Positions 6,294 through 10,579 of a stretch of DNA of 10,579 nt are shown here, in pieces; within the stretch, counting starts at the first letter, position 1, and each line of letters begins with the position of its first letter. The notes below the pieces were generated by a model, which made no database searches, had not been told where the DNA came from, and saw nothing but the letters and a program-made list of their open reading frames with translations. The stretch is from Bacteroidota bacterium. GTDB lineage: Bacteria; Bacteroidota; Bacteroidia; Bacteroidales; Paludibacteraceae. The position numbers and the translations under genes are program-made. The stretch spans positions 1 to 10,579 of the forward strand of contig JAKLIM010000100.1 in assembly GCA_022709605.1 (NCBI GenBank), read 5' to 3'.

Positions 6294-6300
6294 AAATTTT

Positions 6301-6308
6301 TACTTTTG
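6301..6308 (+). promoter_or_regulatory. Candidate -7 box of the SpoIIM-to-MoxR operon
   Basis: TACTTTTG is an exact TAnnTTTG match, placed only 9 bases before the ATG at 6318. With a start site a few bases downstream of the box, the transcript would have almost no 5' leader. A properly spaced -33 TTTG is lacking; TTTG at 6286-6289 is only 11 bases upstream. The box falls in the 24 bp gap between the two divergent start codons. Confidence 0.45.
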
Positions 6309-6317
6309 TATTTAATT

Positions 6318-7307
6318 ATGAGAGAAATATCATTTATCAAAAAAAATAAGTCGAAATGGTTGGATTTTGAACAATCATTAAACCTTAAGCAAAGCCGAAA
6401 CCCCGACGAGTTGGCCGATGCTTATATTCAATTACTCAATGACTTATCGTACAGTCAGACCTATTATCCAAAAAGCAAAACCACAGAATACCTAAATTTC
6501 TTAGTCACGCAAATATACAGAAAAATTTATAAAACCAAACGCCTCGAAAAAAACCGTCTCAAATCATTTTTTTTTGAAGAAATACCTTCATTAGTTTATC
6601 AATATCGTAAACAAATGTATTTTGCATTTGCATTGTTTTTCTTTTTTGTTACTTTGGGTGCAATTTCGGCTGCACACGACGATAGATTTGTGCGAATAAT
6701 TTTGGGCGACGACTATGTAAACATGACGCTCGAAAATATAAAAAATGGCGATCCCATGGCTGTTTACAAAAAACATGGTGAGTTAAATATGTTTATCGGC
6801 ATTACCATCAATAATATTGGCGTTGCAATGAAATCCTATGTTTATGGTTTGTCGGCTGGTGTATTGACTTTTTTTATGTCGATGCAAAATGGCATTATGT
6901 TGGGTTCGTTTCAATATTTTTTTTACGAAAATGGAGTGTTCGAACAGAGCTTGCGTGGAATTTGGCTCCACGGAGCAATGGAAATTTTCAGCATTGTAAT
7001 TGCTACCATGGCAGGTTTTATACTGGCCGGTTCAATCCTTTTCCCCGGAACTTATTCCCGTTTTCAATCTTTTGTAACCGGAGCGCGCGAAAGCCTGAAA
7101 ATACTCATCAGCACCTTGCCTTTTTTTGTTGCAGCCGGATTTATCGAGGGTTTTGTGACGCGTTTGTCAAATACTATGCCTTTGTGGATTAACGTTTTAA
7201 TCATTGTTCTTACATTGACTTTGATCTCATTTTACTATTTAATATTACCTTTTATTCATCATAAAAAACAGAACTATGCCAGAATTTCAACTTTACCAAA
7301 AACGTAA
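6318..7307 (+). CDS. Stage II sporulation protein M-like (DUF95/SpoIIM) membrane protein
   Basis: Read from the ATG at 6318, the product is 329 residues; an in-frame TTG at 6306 is part of the -7 box and is rejected as a start. It is a SpoIIM/DUF95 family integral membrane protein. A charged cytosolic N-terminal region of about 95 residues (REISFIKKNKSKW, DELADAYIQLLNDLSY, RKIYKTKRLEKNRLKSFFFEEIP) precedes hydrophobic segments near 100-119, 170-198, 222-242, 262-281 and 289-313. The signature WLHGAMEIFSIVIATMAGF (216-234) with His218, Gly219 and Glu222 is diagnostic. Although named after the Bacillus SpoIIDMP engulfment complex, this host is unlikely to sporulate; Bacteroidota members regularly sit beside MoxR, DUF4129 and RDD genes. 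It is the first gene of the operon, and its 3' end overlaps the next gene by 32 bp. Confidence 0.92.
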   Translation: MREISFIKKNKSKWLDFEQSLNLKQSRNPDELADAYIQLLNDLSYSQTYYPKSKTTEYLNFLVTQIYRKIYKTKRLEKNRLKSFFFEEIPSLVYQYRKQMYFAFALFFFFVTLGAISAAHDDRFVRIILGDDYVNMTLENIKNGDPMAVYKKHGELNMFIGITINNIGVAMKSYVYGLSAGVLTFFMSMQNGIMLGSFQYFFYENGVFEQSLRGIWLHGAMEIFSIVIATMAGFILAGSILFPGTYSRFQSFVTGARESLKILISTLPFFVAAGFIEGFVTRLSNTMPLWINVLIIVLTLTLISFYYLILPFIHHKKQNYARISTLPKT

Positions 7308-8196
7308 CTTTAACGCTTACATCAACGACTGTATCCAGTTTTTTAAACTGTTCGGTAAGAATTATTTCAAAAATTACATCACTATCAATGGTGCATTGCT
7401 CTTGGTTTTAAGCGCGCTCTATTATTTTACTTTCAGGGATTTATTCGGAAATATGATGCATCCTGAAACAGCAAATGATTGGCTTTTAAGTGATAACAAC
7501 ATTTTTTTAGTTACAATTCTTTTTTTACTTTTTTTTCTTGTATCAATTGCTTCGTCGATACTTAGCATTGGTCAACCGATTGTGTATGTCAAATTGTTTG
7601 AAAAAACAGGGCGCAACGATTTTACAGCATCCGAAATATTGCAGGAAATTCTTAAAATTGCCGGTAAAATTATTGTTTTTGGATTAATATCATTTTTCAT
7701 TCTTTTTCCGGTTATCATGGTTTATATGTTACTCAGCATGGGTTTAAGCTTAATTCTTGTTGGTATTCCACTGTTAATTATCGGTTTTCCGGCCTTGATG
7801 GTGCTATCTATTCAGGCTTTGATCGTTTATATTTACGAAGATGCCGGTTATTTTGAAGCATTAGGCAAAGCCTGGAAAATTTTATTCAGCAATTTTTGGC
7901 ATATTGTAGGTTCGTCGATCATTATTTATATATTTGTATCAATTGTACAAAGTGCAATCTTTATGGTTCCTTATTTTATGATGATGGCGTCATTTATCTC
8001 TTCTGGTTCTAATCTTGATGCCTTCGAATTTCCACCGTCGATGGTATTTCTGTATGTGTTGGGTATGGTAGTTACTTACTTGATGCTCAATATATTTTAT
8101 ATACAACAAACCCTGGTTTATTACAGCGCCATCGAAGATATTGAACATTTACAGGCAATTTCAGAAATAGACAATATCGGTGGTAATGAAGCATAA
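7276..8196 (+). CDS. Multi-pass membrane protein of the MoxR locus, unnamed family
   Basis: The 306-residue product was not assigned to a named family with confidence. It has a short cytosolic N-terminus (MPEFQLYQKRNFNAYI), then hydrophobic segments at about 36-52, 76-97, 131-152, 154-183, 211-238 and 257-280, so about six or seven passes. A soluble loop at 104-128 (KLFEKTGRNDFTASEILQEI) and the motif YEDAGYFEALGKAWKILFSNFW (187-208) stand out; the EAL-KAW-L...FW pattern resembles the amphipathic repeat of DUF975/GlpF-like glycerophosphodiester-phosphodiesterase membrane domains. It ends with an acidic tail. The start codon ATG at 7276 lies inside the SpoIIM gene (32 bp overlap) and its stop overlaps the DUF4129 gene by 11 bp, so it is firmly built into the operon. 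A role as scaffold or channel subunit is inference. Confidence 0.85.
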   Translation: MPEFQLYQKRNFNAYINDCIQFFKLFGKNYFKNYITINGALLLVLSALYYFTFRDLFGNMMHPETANDWLLSDNNIFLVTILFLLFFLVSIASSILSIGQPIVYVKLFEKTGRNDFTASEILQEILKIAGKIIVFGLISFFILFPVIMVYMLLSMGLSLILVGIPLLIIGFPALMVLSIQALIVYIYEDAGYFEALGKAWKILFSNFWHIVGSSIIIYIFVSIVQSAIFMVPYFMMMASFISSGSNLDAFEFPPSMVFLYVLGMVVTYLMLNIFYIQQTLVYYSAIEDIEHLQAISEIDNIGGNEA

Positions 8197-8995
8197 AGCA
8201 TTTTTGATTTTGCTGCTGTTTTTGTGCATTCAACTTAATGCGCAGCAAAACAATACTTTAAAAAAAATCCATACCGTATTAACTGACAGTTTTGATGTGG
8301 ATAAAGATATATCGGTAAAGAAAATGATTACCGATATACCTTTCGATACCGCACAGCGTCAGGTTAAAAGCTTTCATCAGAATTTCAAATCGGAATATTT
8401 GAGCGATGATGAGTTTAATTATTCGCGGGGAAAAGATAGTTATTCGTATTGGGAACTAGTAAAAAAACGCCTGATTAATTTTCTTAAAAAAATGTTTGGT
8501 TATGCACCGGATATGCCTTTGCCTCAGTTTACTGATATTTTAATAAAATCGTTAAGTGGAATCGTAATACTAATTGTTCTGTTTATTGCCATTCGTATTT
8601 TAATTCGTCACAAAGGACGCTGGTTTTTCGATAAGAATAATGATGAGCTTACAATAGACATTTATGATACAACAAATTTGATTGAAAAAGCCGATTTTCG
8701 TCAACTTATTGCCGAGCATGAGAAAAAAGGAGATACCCGTTCGTGCATTCGATTGTATTTTTTGTGGATTCTTAAAACATTGAAAGATAAGAATTTAATA
8801 AACTGGTTGCCCGATAAAACCAATTCGGAATACCATAGTGAAATTACCGACGAGGCATTAAAAAATCAATTTTCGTATTTATCATACCTGTACGAATATG
8901 TTTGGTATGGCGAATTTTCTCTCGAAAATAACGATTATTTGAAGGCAAAGTCGGCTTTCGAAAAATTATTAATGAAGGAGGTTCAAAATGGGTAA
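8186..8995 (+). CDS. DUF4129 domain protein with signal peptide and one membrane anchor
   Basis: Read from the ATG at 8186, the product is 269 residues; a GTG at 8180 would add only two. It begins with a signal peptide (hydrophobic 5-17, cleavage likely after Ala19 in QLNA-QQ). A periplasmic stretch (20-115) follows with SYSYWELVKKRLINFLKKMFG (85-105), then a transmembrane segment (about 120-140) and a cytosolic C-terminal DUF4129 domain (about 170-262) with KKGDTRSCIRLYFLWILKTL (180-199) and YLYEYVWYGEF (234-244). DUF4129 is a domain of unknown function found in transglutaminase-like and MoxR-associated membrane proteins. The gene overlaps its upstream neighbour by 11 bp and its downstream neighbour by 8 bp. 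It probably links an envelope-side event to the cytosolic MoxR ATPase, but that is inferred from position. Confidence 0.9.
   Translation: MKHKAFLILLLFLCIQLNAQQNNTLKKIHTVLTDSFDVDKDISVKKMITDIPFDTAQRQVKSFHQNFKSEYLSDDEFNYSRGKDSYSYWELVKKRLINFLKKMFGYAPDMPLPQFTDILIKSLSGIVILIVLFIAIRILIRHKGRWFFDKNNDELTIDIYDTTNLIEKADFRQLIAEHEKKGDTRSCIRLYFLWILKTLKDKNLINWLPDKTNSEYHSEITDEALKNQFSYLSYLYEYVWYGEFSLENNDYLKAKSAFEKLLMKEVQNG
8975..8981 (+). promoter_or_regulatory. Strong Shine-Dalgarno site before the DUF4350 gene
   Basis: AAGGAGG, complementary to the 3' end of 16S rRNA, stands six bases before the ATG at 8988. It lies inside the last codons of the DUF4129 gene (Met-Lys-Glu-Val). The other starts in this window have no comparable site, as expected for Bacteroidota, so it stands out and supports 8988 as the start. 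Confidence 0.7.
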
Positions 8996-10202
8996 AACAA
9001 TAAAATTATACCTGGCCGGAATCTTCTTTTTGGTGCTGATTATTTTGTTAATTGACACATTAAGGGTAAAACCAACCAATTGGAAACCAAGCTATTCGCT
9101 CGATCACAAAAACGCATTGGACCTTTATGTCTTTAATCGCGAAATTAAAAATTTAATTCCTGAAAAGAGAATGACCCGAGTATTGCGGTCACCTTACGAA
9201 TACATTCAGGATCAAACCGAAACGGTTACATTCCTTGTGATTAAGCAAAATATGTATCTTATTGGCGATACAATTATACTTGAAGAGGTGAAAAAAGGTA
9301 GTAATTTATTTATCAGCTGCGAAAATTTTGTTAGAAACATAACCGATACTTTAGGTTTGAATTATACCGAAGTTGACTCTGATTTGTCGTTGAAAAAACT
9401 GGACATGCTCAGACTTTCGCTCACCAACAAAAACTGGAACAAGGCTGATTATCAGCTGAGACCTGTACTAAACACATTTGCATTTGTTGATGCCGATTCG
9501 GAAAACACAACCATTCTGGGAACTGAAATATTACCCGATGGAAAAATATATCCAAACTTTCTGAAAATTAAATACGGAAAAGGATATGTTTTTATTCACA
9601 ATCAGCCGCAGGTGTTTTCAAACCATGCATTGTTGGCCGAAAAAAGTTCAGACAATTTTGTGGCTCATCTGCTTTCGTACATTCCGAAAAACAGGCCTGT
9701 TGTTTGGTTTGTTCAAGGTCAAACCTCAAACCCGAATGCTCCAAAAACCGAGACGGGACTTTCGGTGGTTTTCAGATATCCGGCATTGCGGGCAGTGTGG
9801 CTTTTACTTATTTACGGACTAGTGTTGTATATTTTATTCAATTCAAAGCGCCGTCAGCGAATTGTGCCGGTGATCAAACCATTGCGAAATACAACGGTAG
9901 AATTTGTGCAAACCATTGGTAATCTGTATTATCAACAAGGAAATGTGGCCAATATTATTGATAAAAAAATAGTATTTTTCCTTGACCGAATTCGCACCAA
10001 TTATTTCATTGATACTACAAAATTAGATGAACGCTTTGCCGAAAAACTAAAAAGTAAATCGGGAAAAAGCATTGAATTAATAACTGAAATTCTCGAATTT
10101 ATTAACAAATTCAGAAAAAACAAAACTGCCGGAAAAAATGATTTACTTCATTTAAATAAACTTATTGAAGAATTTTGGGATAAAAATTTAAAACAAGAAT
10201 AA
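8988..10202 (+). CDS. DUF4350 domain membrane protein
   Basis: The 404-residue product is recognised as a DUF4350-type protein, unknown in function but regularly encoded between DUF4129 and MoxR genes. It has an N-terminal signal anchor (about 6-24), an extracytoplasmic domain of about 240 residues that includes SLDHKNALDLYVFNREI (37-53), KKGSNLFISCENF (102-114) and KYGKGYVFIHNQPQVFSNHALL (195-216), and a second transmembrane segment (about 268-284). The Gly-rich YGKGYVFIHNQP part recalls the glutamine-amidotransferase-like fold reported for DUF4350, without an evident nucleophilic Cys at the expected place. The cytosolic C-terminus (285-404) is basic and helical with TVEFVQTIGNLYYQQGN (303-319), a motif typical of this family. 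Start overlaps the preceding gene by 8 bp; the MoxR gene begins 17 bp after the stop. Confidence 0.87.
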   Translation: MGKTIKLYLAGIFFLVLIILLIDTLRVKPTNWKPSYSLDHKNALDLYVFNREIKNLIPEKRMTRVLRSPYEYIQDQTETVTFLVIKQNMYLIGDTIILEEVKKGSNLFISCENFVRNITDTLGLNYTEVDSDLSLKKLDMLRLSLTNKNWNKADYQLRPVLNTFAFVDADSENTTILGTEILPDGKIYPNFLKIKYGKGYVFIHNQPQVFSNHALLAEKSSDNFVAHLLSYIPKNRPVVWFVQGQTSNPNAPKTETGLSVVFRYPALRAVWLLLIYGLVLYILFNSKRRQRIVPVIKPLRNTTVEFVQTIGNLYYQQGNVANIIDKKIVFFLDRIRTNYFIDTTKLDERFAEKLKSKSGKSIELITEILEFINKFRKNKTAGKNDLLHLNKLIEEFWDKNLKQE

Positions 10203-10219
10203 TAATTAATTTACAAGAT

Positions 10220-10579
10220 ATGGAAAACGAACAAATTGAATCAACAGACATTCATTTCGAAACCCGAATTGATTTGAAAGAGATACAAAAACAGGTAAAT
10301 GCAATACGAACCGAACTTAAAAAGGTGATAGTAGGGCAGGACAAAGTGATTGATTATTTATTGGTTGCTATTCTTGCCAACGGTCATGTGTTGCTCGAAG
10401 GTGTTCCGGGAGTTGCCAAAACCATGGCGGTTAAACTGCTTGCCCGTACACTGAGTGTAAAATTCAGCAGAATACAATTTACACCCGATTTAATGCCCTC
10501 TGATATACTAGGCACTTCGGTTTTCGACCTTAAGAAATCTGAATTTGAGTTCAGACGGGGACCCATTTTTGCCAATATG
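10220..10579 (+). CDS. MoxR family AAA+ ATPase, N-terminal part (cut by window end)
   Basis: From the ATG at 10220 the frame stays open to the last base, giving the first 120 residues of a protein usually about 320-335 long. The MoxR signature is clear: KKVIVGQDKVIDYLLVAIL (34-52), Walker A GVPGVAKT (61-68; Lys67, Thr68), the MoxR-specific IQFTPDLMPSDILG (85-98) and FEFRRGPIFANM (109-120). The Walker A reads GVAKT; GxGKT is the general AAA+ form but A at this place is common in MoxR. These ATPases act as chaperone-like remodelers, usually with a DUF58 or VWA-domain partner. It is the fifth gene of the operon, 17 bp after the DUF4350 stop and with no Shine-Dalgarno site. The Walker B, sensor and C-terminal regions are outside the window. 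Confidence 0.96.
   Translation, partial: MENEQIESTDIHFETRIDLKEIQKQVNAIRTELKKVIVGQDKVIDYLLVAILANGHVLLEGVPGVAKTMAVKLLARTLSVKFSRIQFTPDLMPSDILGTSVFDLKKSEFEFRRGPIFANM

Noticed and set aside
6318..6370. Minus-strand promoter for the RDD gene (TTG then TATTTTTT)
   Set aside because: The box lies in an A-run of the coding region and the spacing of 23 is at the limit, so it is not supported beyond chance.
6318..7307. A sporulation role for the SpoIIM-like gene
   Set aside because: No other sporulation gene is present, and in Bacteroidota this family sits with MoxR/DUF4129/RDD genes; the name reflects distant similarity only.

Overview
The window looks like chromosomal DNA from an AT-rich member of the Bacteroidota (Bacteroidetes), probably from the Bacteroidales/Marinilabiliales/Flavobacteriia side. 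The reasons are the A/T-rich intergenic sequence, near absence of Shine-Dalgarno sites, -7 boxes of the TAnnTTTG type, and a membrane-protein/MoxR gene order familiar from that phylum. No rRNA, tRNA, CRISPR array, integrase or transposase gene was seen. Lineage and all family names come from reading the translations, not from a database search.

Left part (1-2671): a minus-strand pair encodes a DUF4256 protein and an NfsA-like nitroreductase 12 bp apart. A short divergent gap follows, then a plus-strand pair: a Bcp-type peroxiredoxin with Cys45/Cys50 and an RBBP9/YdeN-like serine hydrolase. A tract of eight degenerate TCAAA-ending repeats abuts the 3' end of the DUF4256 gene.

Middle part (2672-5451): a 425 bp gene-free stretch carries a nested palindromic element with a perfect 23 bp-arm hairpin at its centre. 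Then come a small basic secreted protein of Spy/CpxP-like make-up, a strong intrinsic terminator, a flavodoxin-fold NAD(P)H oxidoreductase, and on the opposite strand TrhO (YceA), a rhodanese-type tRNA U34 hydroxylase. The last two genes converge and overlap at their 3' ends by 12 bp. Several genes in these two parts (nitroreductase, peroxiredoxin, quinone-reductase-like protein) have redox or electrophile-detoxification roles, but they lie in separate transcription units.

Right part (5556-10579): an RDD membrane protein on the minus strand is divergent, with 24 bp between start codons, from a tight plus-strand operon. The operon encodes a SpoIIM/DUF95 membrane protein, an unnamed multi-pass membrane protein, a DUF4129 protein, a DUF4350 protein and the N-terminal 120 residues of a MoxR AAA+ ATPase, cut by the window end. 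The first four operon genes overlap by 32, 11 and 8 bp, so translational coupling is likely. This is a Bacteroidota form of the widespread but poorly understood MoxR/DUF58 membrane-associated ATPase locus, and a DUF58 gene is expected just beyond the window. It is the best candidate here for an under-described system; the nested palindrome is the most striking non-coding structure.
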